A DNA stretch of 64,000 nt from Serratia nevei. GTDB lineage: Bacteria > Pseudomonadota > Gammaproteobacteria > Enterobacterales > Enterobacteriaceae. Position 1 is the first letter of the stretch. Each line of letters begins with the position of its first letter. Shown here one piece after another: positions 1 through 8,956 of the stretch. The position numbers and the translations under genes are program-made. Location: assembly GCF_037948395.1 (NCBI RefSeq), contig NZ_CP149940.1, positions 1,860,001 through 1,924,000 of the forward strand. The letters run 5' to 3'. The notes beneath the pieces are model-generated. The model was not told where the DNA came from. It saw nothing but the letters and a program-made list of their open reading frames with translations, and did not search any database.

Positions 1-473
1 CGCCGGTGGTGAAAGTGAACGGCAACAGCGGGCAGCAGCTGCGCATTCAGAAAGTCGGCGCCGCATTGGCGGCGGATCGCGAATCGGTGTTCTATCTCAA
101 CGTGCTGGATATCCCGCCGACGCCAGAAAACCTCCAGGGCACCAATACGCTGCAGTTGGCGATCAAGTCACGCATCAAGCTGTTCTACCGCCCGCAGACG
201 CTAACCCGCGGCGTAGAAAACGCGATGGAAAAACTGACGCTGCAAGCCAATGGCAAAGGGTTCAACGTCATCAACAACAGCCCGTATTTCATCACGGTAG
301 CGAATATCGGCCAGGGTACGGACAAGCATCTGCTGGTTGATTCGCTGATGGTCGCGCCGTTTTCCTCCCAGTTTGCTGCCAGCAAACGATCGGTCAGTAA
401 AAACGTCCGTTATGACCTGATGTATATCGACGATCTGGGGGCTTACAAGTCTAAAGCCATCACCGCACACTAA
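1..473 (+). CDS. Periplasmic fimbrial chaperone, PapD/FimC type (5' end outside window)
   Basis: This is the C-terminal about 155 residues of a periplasmic chaperone that caps fimbrial subunits and delivers them to the usher. The visible part starts in the first Ig-like domain: the stretch with FYLNVLDIPP and the following IKSRIKLFYRP is the typical PapD/FimC G1-strand and hinge region. The second domain follows and the stop is at 471-473. The true start and signal peptide lie upstream of base 1; the apparent GTG at 6 is only the first in-frame start codon inside the window. The usher begins 15 bases downstream, so both belong to one chaperone/usher operon. The major subunit gene is presumably further upstream. 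Family assignment is firm; the fimbrial type is unknown. Confidence 0.9.
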   Translation, partial: PVVKVNGNSGQQLRIQKVGAALAADRESVFYLNVLDIPPTPENLQGTNTLQLAIKSRIKLFYRPQTLTRGVENAMEKLTLQANGKGFNVINNSPYFITVANIGQGTDKHLLVDSLMVAPFSSQFAASKRSVSKNVRYDLMYIDDLGAYKSKAITAH

Positions 474-488
474 CCTGAAAGAACAACA

Positions 489-2981
489 ATGAAGCTGAAT
501 AAAAAAGTCCTCTCGCTGCTGACCGCCTCTTCATTCTTGTTGCCGGATACGGCCTGGGCGGTGACGTTCGACACTTCGCTGTTGGCCGGCGAATCACGCG
601 ATTCCGATCTCTCGCGTTTTTACCTCAATAATGACATGCCTGCCGGCCGACAGGAGATCGATGTGTATGTCAACCATGACTGGAAAGGGCGCTATGCGCT
701 GCTGTTTGGCACACAACGCGACGATATCCAAATCGACTACCAGGATGCGCAGCGGCTGGGCATCGATCTGAGTCAGTTGCCGAGGCCCCAGGCACCGTTG
801 ACGACGCTGTCGATCGCCACGCTGGTACAGGGTGGGCGGTTCGATATGGACGTCGGTGCGCTGAGCCTGCGGCTGACGGTGCCGCAGGCGCGGGTCAACC
901 GGTCGGAGGCGGGATACGTGGATCCGGCCTTCTGGAATCGCGGCATCTCCGCATTGACGCTGGCTTACAACGCGACGTACTACCACGCCGAGGCGCGCGG
1001 CGACGGCAATCACAGCAACAATGACGATTTTTATACCGGGTTGGAATCCGGGATCAATCTGGCCGGCTGGCAATTTCGCGACAGCAGCAGCTTTCGCCAC
1101 GGCAGCGGGCGGGGGAGCCACTGGCAGAACAACACTCGCTACCTGCAGCGCGGCTTCGCCGACATCAAGTCCAACCTGACCGCCGGTGATTTTTATTCGC
1201 CGGGGGATCTGTTCGACTCGGTACGCATCCGCGGGGTGGCGCTGGCGTCGGACATCAGCATGCGCCCCAACTCGCAGCAGGGCTTTTCACCGGTCGTGCG
1301 GGGCGTGGCGCAAACCAACGCCCTGGTGAAAGTGATGCAGAACGGCAACGTGATCTACCAGGAAAACGTGCCGCCGGGCGCCTTTACCCTCGACAGCATT
1401 CAGCCGACTGGCTCGGCGGGCGATCTGTGGGTGACGGTCAAAGAGGCGGATGGGCGCGAACAGTCGTTCAGCGTGCCGTTTTCCGCCGTACCCAACATGT
1501 TGAAACAGGGGGTCAGCCAATACAGCGTGCTGGCCGGCAAGGTGAACGAAAGCAATACCGATTACGATCCCGGCTTTGTGCAGGGTACCCTGCAGTACGG
1601 TTTCAACAACCTGGTGACCGGTTATGCCGGCAGCATTTTGAGCGACGACTATCAGGCCTGGCTGCTCGGCAGTGGCTGGAACCTGCCGATAGGGGCGGTG
1701 TCCATCGACCTGACGCATGCCGATACCCGCCTGAAAAACCGCCGTGAAAGCGGGCAAAGTTTCCGTATTGCCTACAGTAAATTCCTCGACGTCACCGCGA
1801 CCAACTTCACGCTGGCGGCCTACCGTTACTCCACCCGCGGTTACTACAGCTTTACCGACGCCATTTACTCCAATGACGGCTACCGCCAACTGGAACGGCA
1901 GTTTGACCGCTGGCGCGACGAGGAGGGCGTGTCCGAACTGGATATGAACACCTGGGACGCGCTGCGTTCCGCCCGGCCGAAAAATACCTTTACGCTTAAC
2001 CTGAACCAGCGTCTTAACGAAGGGTGGGGCACGCTGTTCTTCTCCGGTTCCCAGCGCGATTACTGGACGGCCAACGCGAAAAGCCGCGAATACCAGCTGG
2101 GATACTCCAACAATCTGGGGCGCGTCAGCTACTCCGTTTCCGCCAGTCGGGTGCGTAATAGCCAGCGTGAGGAAGAAACGCGTTATTACCTGTCGTTCAG
2201 CCTGCCGCTGTCGGTGTTCGACAACAACGCTTATCTCAGCACCGGCCTGTCGGCGACGGACTCTCACTATCAGCAAAGCACGGTCAGCCTGAGCGGCAAC
2301 GCGCTGGAATCCAACCGCCTGAGCTACTCGCTGAGCGGCAGCAATCGCAGCGGCGGAGACAACATGGCCGGCCTCAATGCGGCCTATCGCACCCGCCTCT
2401 CGACGCTCGGCGTCTCCTACAGCGAAGGCAACGACTATCGCCAGAGCGGCCTCAGCGCGCGCGGCAGCCTGGTGGCGATCCCCTGGCATGTGCTGGCGTC
2501 GAACGAAATCGGCAACACCATGACGGTGGTCGAAGCGCCGCAGGCCGAAGGGCTGATGGTCAACGGCGACGAAAGCATTGTGACCAACGCGCAGGGCCTG
2601 GCGCTGGTGCCTTATGCTACGCCGTACCGGCAAAATTCGGTCACGCTGTCGGATACCGGCCACAGCAGCGGGGCGGAAATCAGCGGCAACGTTGCCAACC
2701 ACGTGCCGTACTACGGTGCGGTCAGCTACCTGAAATTCGAGACTGACCCACGTCGGCCATTCCAGCTGCGAGCGCAGCGTGCCGATGGCGCACCGCTGCC
2801 GTTCGGTGCCGAAGTGCTGGATGAAAACGGCCGATCGATAGGCTTTGTCGGCCAGGCCAGCGTGCTGTACCTGCGCGCCGAACAGCCGCCGACGGCGTTG
2901 ACGGTGCAACTGCGCGACGGCCGTTGCCGCATCGCCAAACCGACTCTGGCGCTCGACGCGTCGCCCGGCGTTTGCCGCTAA
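489..2981 (+). CDS. Outer-membrane fimbrial usher protein (FimD/PapC family)
   Basis: An 830-residue usher that forms the outer-membrane pore through which fimbrial subunits are assembled. It opens with a signal peptide (MKLNKKVLSLLTASSF, cleavage after AWA). The usher N-terminal domain follows (FDTSLLAGESRDSDLSRFY), then the long beta-barrel with the plug domain and two C-terminal domains. Usher landmarks include PNSQQGFSPVVRGVAQTNA, the YQENVPPGAFTLDSI segment and the PYYGAVSYLKFETDPRRPF segment near the C terminus. Length is normal for the family. The start follows the chaperone stop by 15 bases, and the adhesin gene begins 18 bases after its stop. Confidence 0.95.
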   Translation: MKLNKKVLSLLTASSFLLPDTAWAVTFDTSLLAGESRDSDLSRFYLNNDMPAGRQEIDVYVNHDWKGRYALLFGTQRDDIQIDYQDAQRLGIDLSQLPRPQAPLTTLSIATLVQGGRFDMDVGALSLRLTVPQARVNRSEAGYVDPAFWNRGISALTLAYNATYYHAEARGDGNHSNNDDFYTGLESGINLAGWQFRDSSSFRHGSGRGSHWQNNTRYLQRGFADIKSNLTAGDFYSPGDLFDSVRIRGVALASDISMRPNSQQGFSPVVRGVAQTNALVKVMQNGNVIYQENVPPGAFTLDSIQPTGSAGDLWVTVKEADGREQSFSVPFSAVPNMLKQGVSQYSVLAGKVNESNTDYDPGFVQGTLQYGFNNLVTGYAGSILSDDYQAWLLGSGWNLPIGAVSIDLTHADTRLKNRRESGQSFRIAYSKFLDVTATNFTLAAYRYSTRGYYSFTDAIYSNDGYRQLERQFDRWRDEEGVSELDMNTWDALRSARPKNTFTLNLNQRLNEGWGTLFFSGSQRDYWTANAKSREYQLGYSNNLGRVSYSVSASRVRNSQREEETRYYLSFSLPLSVFDNNAYLSTGLSATDSHYQQSTVSLSGNALESNRLSYSLSGSNRSGGDNMAGLNAAYRTRLSTLGVSYSEGNDYRQSGLSARGSLVAIPWHVLASNEIGNTMTVVEAPQAEGLMVNGDESIVTNAQGLALVPYATPYRQNSVTLSDTGHSSGAEISGNVANHVPYYGAVSYLKFETDPRRPFQLRAQRADGAPLPFGAEVLDENGRSIGFVGQASVLYLRAEQPPTALTVQLRDGRCRIAKPTLALDASPGVCR

Positions 2982-2999
2982 TACAGGATAACCGAACCT

Positions 3000-4070
3000 A
3001 TGATCAGGCTGATTTTTTTGCTGCTGCTGTCTGGGCTGTTCAGCGGCTATAGCTATGCTTCCTGCTATGGCAAGGGGGTGGAGTTTGCGTCGCCGATTTT
3101 CGTCGATCTTTCCGATAAGCTGAGCGCCAATACGCCGGTATGGGAGGCGCAATACAATACCCAGTACACCGGCACCTTTAACTGCAGCAAGTCCAAAAGC
3201 AACTTTTCCTACACCATCAAACTTCCGACGAAAGACTCGCAGGCCGCGATTTTCGGTTTTAACGATGGCCAACAGTGGGTCCGCGCAGAAATCACCAACA
3301 AGATAAGTGACAGAACGTTGAGGGGGAGAGGGGAACACTCTGCTTCAGAATTAAATTCCCCGATGACCATTCGTTATTCTCTGGTGCAAAAGCCTAAGGA
3401 TGGGCGGGTGGTACCGGGCGATACACTGATGCTCGATGATGCTTTAATGGTGAGTGACGTGACCGGCATCGGCATACTGGAGTTACCGTTTTGGCTGCTG
3501 GAGCAGGTGGGGAAACTGCTCACTTGGTTGCTTACCGGCAATTGGCCTTATGACGATCGCGATATGTATGGCCAGCCGATGAACATCAAGTACGCGCCGA
3601 AAACCACCACCTGCCGTTTCGACAACGCCGGCCTGACGGTCAGATTGCCCAAAATGGGCGTGGCGCAGGTGCTGAGTAACAACCAACCCGGCTACACGCC
3701 GTTCTCGCTGAACATCAGCTGCCAGAACATGCAGCAGGAAGGCATCGCCGATCGCGCCGTTGAGATGTTCCTGTCCAGCAATAACCTGCTGGCCTCCGAC
3801 GCCAGCGTGTTGACCAATGCCAATGCGGGCGGGGCGCAAGGGGTGGGGCTGCGCCTGGTCAAGCGCGACATGCCGAGTTCGCCGGTGGTACTGTCGCCTT
3901 CCAACGTCGATCGCGGCAGCGCCACCTCACTGTTTCACGTCGCCGCCGGCGGCAGCCTGAACAGTCACTTCATCATCGGCATGGGGGCTTATTATTACCC
4001 TTATCAGCGCGATGGCGTCACGCAGGGGGAAATCAACACCTCGGCCACGTTGAACATCATCTATCCCTGA
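3000..4070 (+). CDS. Fimbrial tip adhesin / minor subunit
   Basis: A 356-residue secreted protein placed last in the chaperone/usher operon, the usual position of a two-domain tip adhesin. The signal peptide is MIRLIFLLLLSGLFSGYSYA with cleavage before SCYGK. The N-terminal receptor-binding part is poorly conserved. The C-terminal part from about residue 200 looks like a pilin domain: a Cys pair (TTCRFDNAG and NISCQNM), a glycine-rich VGLRLV-like stretch, and an end FHVAAGG..STSATLNIIYP-like donor-strand and beta-zipper motif. The receptor cannot be inferred. Function follows from position and the pilin-like C terminus. Confidence 0.82.
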   Translation: MIRLIFLLLLSGLFSGYSYASCYGKGVEFASPIFVDLSDKLSANTPVWEAQYNTQYTGTFNCSKSKSNFSYTIKLPTKDSQAAIFGFNDGQQWVRAEITNKISDRTLRGRGEHSASELNSPMTIRYSLVQKPKDGRVVPGDTLMLDDALMVSDVTGIGILELPFWLLEQVGKLLTWLLTGNWPYDDRDMYGQPMNIKYAPKTTTCRFDNAGLTVRLPKMGVAQVLSNNQPGYTPFSLNISCQNMQQEGIADRAVEMFLSSNNLLASDASVLTNANAGGAQGVGLRLVKRDMPSSPVVLSPSNVDRGSATSLFHVAAGGSLNSHFIIGMGAYYYPYQRDGVTQGEINTSATLNIIYP

Positions 4071-4111
4071 GAGGTTCGGGCTCGGAATAACCGGTGCGCA
4101 ACCTGTTTCGC

Positions 4112-4585
4112 TCACCGGTGTTCCGTCATGCGTTCGAAAATATGCGCGCCGGCGCCCTGTTGGCCCAAAATATCGTTTGGGTTGCGCAGCGGGCAGTCGG
4201 TGAGCGACAGGCAGCCGCAACCGATGCAGCTGTCGAGATGGTCGCGCAGCACCGTCAGCCGCTGAATGCGCTCATCCAGCGTTTTGCGCCAGGCGGAGGA
4301 CAAAATTCCCCATTGTTCGGCGGTCAGCTTGCTGCCGGCAGGAAAGCGGCCCAGCGTGGCGCGGATCTCCTCCAGCGGAATGCCCGCGCTTTGCGCGATT
4401 TTGATCACCGCGATGTAGCGCAACACCACCGGCGTGTAGCGACGCTGATTACCGGCGTTGCGCGTTGCCTGAATCAGCCCCTTGCTTTCGTAAAAGTGCA
4501 GCGCGGATACCGCCACGCCGCTGCGCTTCGCCACTTCCCCCACGGTCAATAGCCGATAGGTGTCAATCGGTTCATTTCTTGCCAT
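4112..4585 (-). CDS. soxR: Redox-sensing MerR-family activator SoxR
   Basis: A 157-residue MerR-family regulator with an N-terminal winged HTH ([20 protein letters not shown]), a dimerisation helix, and the four-cysteine cluster [12 protein letters not shown] at about residues 124-135 (spacing CxxCxCxxxxxC). This cluster binds the [2Fe-2S] centre of SoxR, and its oxidation by redox-cycling compounds switches the target promoter on. The gene is divergent from an RND efflux operon rather than from soxS as in E. coli. The intergenic promoter has a 19-base spacer with an inverted repeat, the SoxR signature. By analogy with SoxR-mexGHI in Pseudomonas, the pump is its likely direct target. Confidence 0.95.
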   Translation of the reverse strand: MARNEPIDTYRLLTVGEVAKRSGVAVSALHFYESKGLIQATRNAGNQRRYTPVVLRYIAVIKIAQSAGIPLEEIRATLGRFPAGSKLTAEQWGILSSAWRKTLDERIQRLTVLRDHLDSCIGCGCLSLTDCPLRNPNDILGQQGAGAHIFERMTEHR

Positions 4586-4600
4586 TCCACGTTCCTTAGC

Positions 4601-4631
4601 TTGACCTCAAGTTAACCTGAGGTTTTATAGT
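4601..4631 (+). promoter_or_regulatory. SoxR-dependent promoter of the RND efflux operon
   Basis: The -35 element TTGACC (4601-4606) and the -10 element TATAGT (4626-4631) are 19 bases apart. This over-long spacer is the hallmark of MerR-family promoters. The spacer carries the inverted repeat CCTCAAGTTAACCTGAGG (4605-4622), which closely matches the known SoxR operator with its CCTCAAG arm. It lies between soxR (minus) and the membrane-fusion-protein gene (plus) and reads towards the latter. Confidence 0.92.
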
Positions 4632-4730
4632 GCAGCCAGCCGGGCTTGGCAACCGGCATCTCTCGTCACCTGCCTGCGCTGCGTCGGGGGAAGGATGGCT
4701 TTGGCTGTAAAATCAGGAAGAAACCGTTAC

Positions 4731-5816
4731 ATGATGAAACGATACCTCATTATTGCCGCGCTGCTGGCAGCGCTCGCCGTCGCCGCCGTTGCGATGCGAT
4801 CCACCGCGCGGCAAAACGAAGGCGCGCCGGCCTATCCGCCGGTGAAGGTGGCGCTGGCGCCCGCCCTGCGTGAACAGGCGGCGCGCAGTTACGCCGGCGT
4901 GGGCGAGCTGGAGGCGGCCAGCCAGGTGGCTGTGGCGGCGGAGACCAGCGGCCGCATCACGCGCATTCTGTTCGAATCCGGCCAAACGGTGCGGCAGGGG
5001 CAACTGCTGGTGCAGCTCAACGATGCGGTCGAGCAGGCTGAGCTGGTGCGCCTGCAGGCGCAATTGCGCAATGCCGATCTGCTGTTGGCGCGCATGCGCA
5101 AGCTGATGAACCTCAACGCCACCGCGCGGCAACAGCTGGACGATGCGCTGGCCGAACGGGATATGGCGCTCGGTGCGGTGCAGGAAACGCAGGCCAAAAT
5201 CGCGCAAAAGGCGATCCGCGCGCCGTTCGCCGGCACCATCGGCATTCGCCGCGTGCATGAAGGGCAATACCTCAACGCCGCCGACGCGGTGGCGAACCTG
5301 GTGGACGCCGATACGCTGCGCGTCAACTTCTCGCTGGACGAACAAAGCAGCGCCGGGCTGGCGCTGGGGCAGGCGGTGTCGGTGCAGGTTGGGGCGTATC
5401 CCGATCGCGCTTTCCCTGCCGCCATTACCGCTATCGACCCGATGATCGGCAAATCCCGCACCGTGCAGGTGCAGGCGACGTTGACCAACCGCCAGGGGTT
5501 GCTGAAGGCCGGCATGTACGCCGGCATTCGCGTCACGCAGCAGCAGCGCGTGGCGGTGTTGACGGTGCCGGAAACGGCGCTGACCTACACGGCCTACGGC
5601 GATACCGTGTTCCTGGCACAGCAGGGTGAAAAGGGCATGACGGTCAAACGCGTTTCGGTCGCCGTGGGTGAGCGCAACGACGGGCGCGTCGAGATCGTCA
5701 GCGGCCTGCAGGAAGGCGATCGGGTGGTGACCTCGGGCCAGCTCAAGCTGAGCGACGGCATGGCGGCCGAGCCGGTGGCGCAGGATACGTTGAACGCCGC
5801 CCAGGCTGGTTCTTGA
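4731..5816 (+). CDS. RND efflux pump, periplasmic adaptor (membrane fusion protein, MexH-like)
   Basis: A 361-residue adaptor linking an inner-membrane RND pump to an outer-membrane channel. It starts with a hydrophobic signal or anchor (RYLIIAALLAALAVAAVAM), then shows the HlyD/RND adaptor layout: the first lipoyl half (SGRITRILFESGQTVRQGQLLVQL, split around a coiled-coil hairpin of about residues 95-150), the second lipoyl half (IRAPFAGTIGIRRVHEGQYL), and beta-barrel and membrane-proximal domains. I chose ATG 4731 because AGGAAG lies 10 bases upstream; ATG 4695 is possible but less likely. The RND gene starts 10 bases after its stop. No outer-membrane factor gene is present, so TolC is the likely partner. 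Confidence 0.92.
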   Translation: MMKRYLIIAALLAALAVAAVAMRSTARQNEGAPAYPPVKVALAPALREQAARSYAGVGELEAASQVAVAAETSGRITRILFESGQTVRQGQLLVQLNDAVEQAELVRLQAQLRNADLLLARMRKLMNLNATARQQLDDALAERDMALGAVQETQAKIAQKAIRAPFAGTIGIRRVHEGQYLNAADAVANLVDADTLRVNFSLDEQSSAGLALGQAVSVQVGAYPDRAFPAAITAIDPMIGKSRTVQVQATLTNRQGLLKAGMYAGIRVTQQQRVAVLTVPETALTYTAYGDTVFLAQQGEKGMTVKRVSVAVGERNDGRVEIVSGLQEGDRVVTSGQLKLSDGMAAEPVAQDTLNAAQAGS

Positions 5817-5826
5817 GGAGAGACCG

Positions 5827-8800
5827 ATGACATTTACCGATCTGTTCGTGCGCCGGCCGGTGCTGGCGCTGGTGGTCAGCACCCTGATCCTGCTGTTCGG
5901 CGCGCTGGCGCTCAGCCAACTGCCGATCCGTCAATACCCGCTGTTGGAAAACTCCACCATCACCATCAGCACCGACTATCCCGGTGCGTCGTCCGAGCTG
6001 ATGCAGGGCTTTGTCACGCAGCCGATCGCCCAGGCGGTGTCGTCCGTCGAGGGCGTTGACTACCTTTCATCCTCGTCGGTGCAGGGGCGCAGCGTGGTGA
6101 CGGTGCGCATGGCGCTGAACCGCGATTCGACCCAGGCCTTGACTGAAGTGATGGCCAAGGTCAACCAGGTGCGCTACAAGCTGCCGGAGCAGGCTTACGA
6201 TCCGGTGATTGAGCGCTCCGCCGGTGAAGCTACCGCCGTCGCCTATGTCGGCTTTTCCAGTAAAACGCTATCCACGCCGGCGCTGAGCGAATACCTGACG
6301 CGGGTGGTGGAGCCGATGTTCACCACTATCGACGGCGTCGCCAAGGTGGAAGTGTTCGGCGGGCAAAAAATGGCGATGCGCCTGTGGCTGGACAGCGATC
6401 GGCTGGCCGGCCGCGGCCTGACCGCCGCCGACGTGGCCGACGCGGTGCGGCGCAACAATTACCAGGCGGCGCCGGGCAAGGTGAAAGGGCAGTATGTGGT
6501 TGCCAACGTGCGGGTGAATACCGATCTCACCAGCGTGGAGGAGTTCCGTAATCTGGTGGTGCGCAACGACGGCAACGGCCTGGTGCGCCTGAAAGACGTC
6601 GGCACCGTGGAGCTGGGCGCCGCAGCCACGGAAACCAGCGCGCTGATGGATGGCGAACCGGCGGTGTTTCTCGGCGTCTTCCCCACGCCGACCGGCAACC
6701 CGCTGGTGATCGTCGACGGCATTCGTCACCTGATGCCGGCAATTGACAAGATGCAGCCGCCGGGCGTGAAGATGGCGCTGGCGTTCGAAACCGCACGCTT
6801 TATCCAGGCCTCGATCGATGAAGTGGTGCATACCCTGCTCGAAGCGCTGGCGATCGTGGTGGCGGTGATCTACCTGTGTCTGGGGTCGCTGCGCACCGTG
6901 CTGATCCCGGTGGTGACCATTCCGCTGTCGATCCTTGGCGCCGCCGGGCTGATGCTGGCCTTCGGCTTCAGCGTCAATTTGCTGACGCTGCTGGCGATGG
7001 TTTTGGCGATCGGTCTGGTGGTGGACGACGCCATCGTGGTGGTGGAGAACGTGCATCGCCATATTGAAGAGGGGAAAACGCCGCTGGCGGCGGCGATGAT
7101 CGGCGCGCGCGAAGTGGCGGGGCCGGTGATCGCCATGACCCTGACGCTGGCGGCGGTCTACGCGCCGATCGGCCTGATGGGCGGGCTGACCGGCGCGCTG
7201 TTTCGCGAGTTCGCGCTGACGCTAGCCGGCGCGGTGGTGGTATCCGGCGTAGTCGCGCTGATGCTGTCGCCGGTAATGAGTTCTCTTCTACTGCCGGCCA
7301 AACAGAGCGAAGGGCGCGTGGCGCGCGCCGCCGAGTGGTTCTTCGGCGGCCTGACGCGTCGCTATGCGCGCGCGCTGGATTTCTCGCTGCACCACCGTTG
7401 GGTGACCGGCGCGCTGGCGCTGCTGGTGATGATCAGCCTGCCGCTGCTGTACCTGATGCCGCAGCGCGAGCTGGCGCCGACCGAGGATCAGGCCATCGTA
7501 CTGACCGCCATCAAGGCGCCGCAGCACGCCAACCTGAACTATGTCGAGCGCTTTGCGTACAAGCTGGACGAGGTTTACAACCGCATGCCGGAAACCGAAA
7601 GCCGCTGGATCATCAACGGCAGCGACGGCACGGCGTCCGGTATCGGCGGCATCAACCTGACGCTGTGGCAGGCGCGCCAGCGCTCGGCGTCGGCGGTGCA
7701 GGCCGATCTGCAACGGGCGGTGAACGACGTCGAAGGCACCAGCATTTTCGCCTTCCAACTGCCCGCGCTGCCGGGCTCCACCGGCGGGCTGCCGGTGCAG
7801 ATGGTGCTGCGCACGCCGCAGGACTACCCGCAGCTGTATCGCACCCTGGAAGAGGTGAAGCAGAATGCCAGAAACAGCGGCCTGTTTATGGTGGTGGACA
7901 GCGATCTGGACTACAACAACCCGCTGGCGGAGGTGCATATCGACCGCGCCAAGGCCAACAGCCTCGGGATACGCATGAGCGACATCGGCGAATCGCTGGC
8001 GGTGCTGGTGGGGGAGAACTACCTCAACCGCTTCGGCATGGACGGGCGCGCCTATGACGTGATCCCGCAGAGCCTGCGTGAACAGCGGCTGACGCCGCAG
8101 GCGCTGGCGCGGCAGTACGTTCGCACGCAGGACGATACGCTGGTGCCGCTCTCCACCGTGGTGTCGGTGGCCGTTAAGGTCGAGCCGAACAAGCTGACCC
8201 AGTTTAACCAGCAGAACGCCGCCACCCTGCAGGCCATCCCCGCCCCCGGCGTTTCGATGGGCGAAGCGGTCGCCTTCCTCGAGCGGCAGGCCAATGCGCT
8301 GCCGGCCGAATTTAGCCACGACTGGCAGGGGGATTCGCGCCAATATACCCAGGAAGGCAGCGCGCTGGCGTTCGCGTTCCTGGCGGCGTTGGTGATCATC
8401 TACCTGGTGCTGGCGGCGCAGTATGAGAGCCTGAAGGATCCGCTGATCATCCTCATCACCGTGCCGCTGTCGATCTGCGGCGCCTTATTGCCGCTGGCGC
8501 TGGGTTACGCCACGATGAATATTTATACCCAGGTCGGGCTGGTGACCCTGATAGGGCTGATTAGCAAGCACGGTATTCTGATGGTGGAGTTCGCCAACGA
8601 ACTGCAGATGCATCAGGGGTTGACGCGGCGCGCCGCGATTTTGCAGGCGGCGCAAATTCGCCTGCGGCCGGTGCTGATGACCACCGGGGCGATGGTGTTC
8701 GGCTTGATCCCGCTGCTGTTCGCCAGCGGCGCCGGTGCCGCCAGCCGCTTCGGTCTGGGGCTGGTGATCGTGTCCGGCATGCTGGTGGGCACGCTGTTCA

Positions 8801-8907
8801 CCCTGTTTGTGCTGCCGACGGTGTACACACTGTTGGCGCGCGATCACGCGGTGGCGTCGCCCCGGCAGCGTGAGTTGGCCGCCGCGCAAAAGGCGCTGAC
8901 GGAATAA
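5827..8907 (+). CDS. RND-family multidrug efflux transporter (MexI/AcrB superfamily)
   Basis: A 1026-residue inner-membrane proton-driven RND pump. The start MTFTDLFVRRPVLALVV is the cytoplasmic N terminus and first helix of the HAE1 class. The VVDDAIVVVEN motif at about residue 400 holds the paired aspartates of the proton relay in TM4. The repeat of two halves, each with six helices and a large periplasmic loop, is evident (second half opens near RWVTGALALLVMI). Sequence style is closer to MexI/MuxB-type pumps than to AcrB. It is co-transcribed with the adaptor from the SoxR-type promoter. Redox-active compounds are a reasonable guess at substrates, by analogy with MexGHI; this is inference. 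Confidence 0.93.
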   Translation: MTFTDLFVRRPVLALVVSTLILLFGALALSQLPIRQYPLLENSTITISTDYPGASSELMQGFVTQPIAQAVSSVEGVDYLSSSSVQGRSVVTVRMALNRDSTQALTEVMAKVNQVRYKLPEQAYDPVIERSAGEATAVAYVGFSSKTLSTPALSEYLTRVVEPMFTTIDGVAKVEVFGGQKMAMRLWLDSDRLAGRGLTAADVADAVRRNNYQAAPGKVKGQYVVANVRVNTDLTSVEEFRNLVVRNDGNGLVRLKDVGTVELGAAATETSALMDGEPAVFLGVFPTPTGNPLVIVDGIRHLMPAIDKMQPPGVKMALAFETARFIQASIDEVVHTLLEALAIVVAVIYLCLGSLRTVLIPVVTIPLSILGAAGLMLAFGFSVNLLTLLAMVLAIGLVVDDAIVVVENVHRHIEEGKTPLAAAMIGAREVAGPVIAMTLTLAAVYAPIGLMGGLTGALFREFALTLAGAVVVSGVVALMLSPVMSSLLLPAKQSEGRVARAAEWFFGGLTRRYARALDFSLHHRWVTGALALLVMISLPLLYLMPQRELAPTEDQAIVLTAIKAPQHANLNYVERFAYKLDEVYNRMPETESRWIINGSDGTASGIGGINLTLWQARQRSASAVQADLQRAVNDVEGTSIFAFQLPALPGSTGGLPVQMVLRTPQDYPQLYRTLEEVKQNARNSGLFMVVDSDLDYNNPLAEVHIDRAKANSLGIRMSDIGESLAVLVGENYLNRFGMDGRAYDVIPQSLREQRLTPQALARQYVRTQDDTLVPLSTVVSVAVKVEPNKLTQFNQQNAATLQAIPAPGVSMGEAVAFLERQANALPAEFSHDWQGDSRQYTQEGSALAFAFLAALVIIYLVLAAQYESLKDPLIILITVPLSICGALLPLALGYATMNIYTQVGLVTLIGLISKHGILMVEFANELQMHQGLTRRAAILQAAQIRLRPVLMTTGAMVFGLIPLLFASGAGAASRFGLGLVIVSGMLVGTLFTLFVLPTVYTLLARDHAVASPRQRELAAAQKALTE

Positions 8908-8932
8908 ACCGCCGGCGCCCGAATGAAAAATA

Positions 8933-8955
8933 AACCCGCCGAGGCGGGTTTTTTC
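8933..8955. terminator. Rho-independent terminator between the RND operon and nucA
   Basis: The hairpin AACCCGCC / GGCGGGTT (8933-8940 and 8943-8950) is followed on the plus strand by a run of T. It sits between the convergent RND gene and nucA. The minus strand shows only a short T run after the stem, so it probably serves the efflux operon mainly. Confidence 0.85.
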
Positions 8956-8956
8956 G

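Noticed and set aside
1287..3338. 683-codon open frame antisense to the usher gene
   Set aside because: It is a GC-rich shadow of the usher, rich in Arg/His/Gln with no fold-like pattern.
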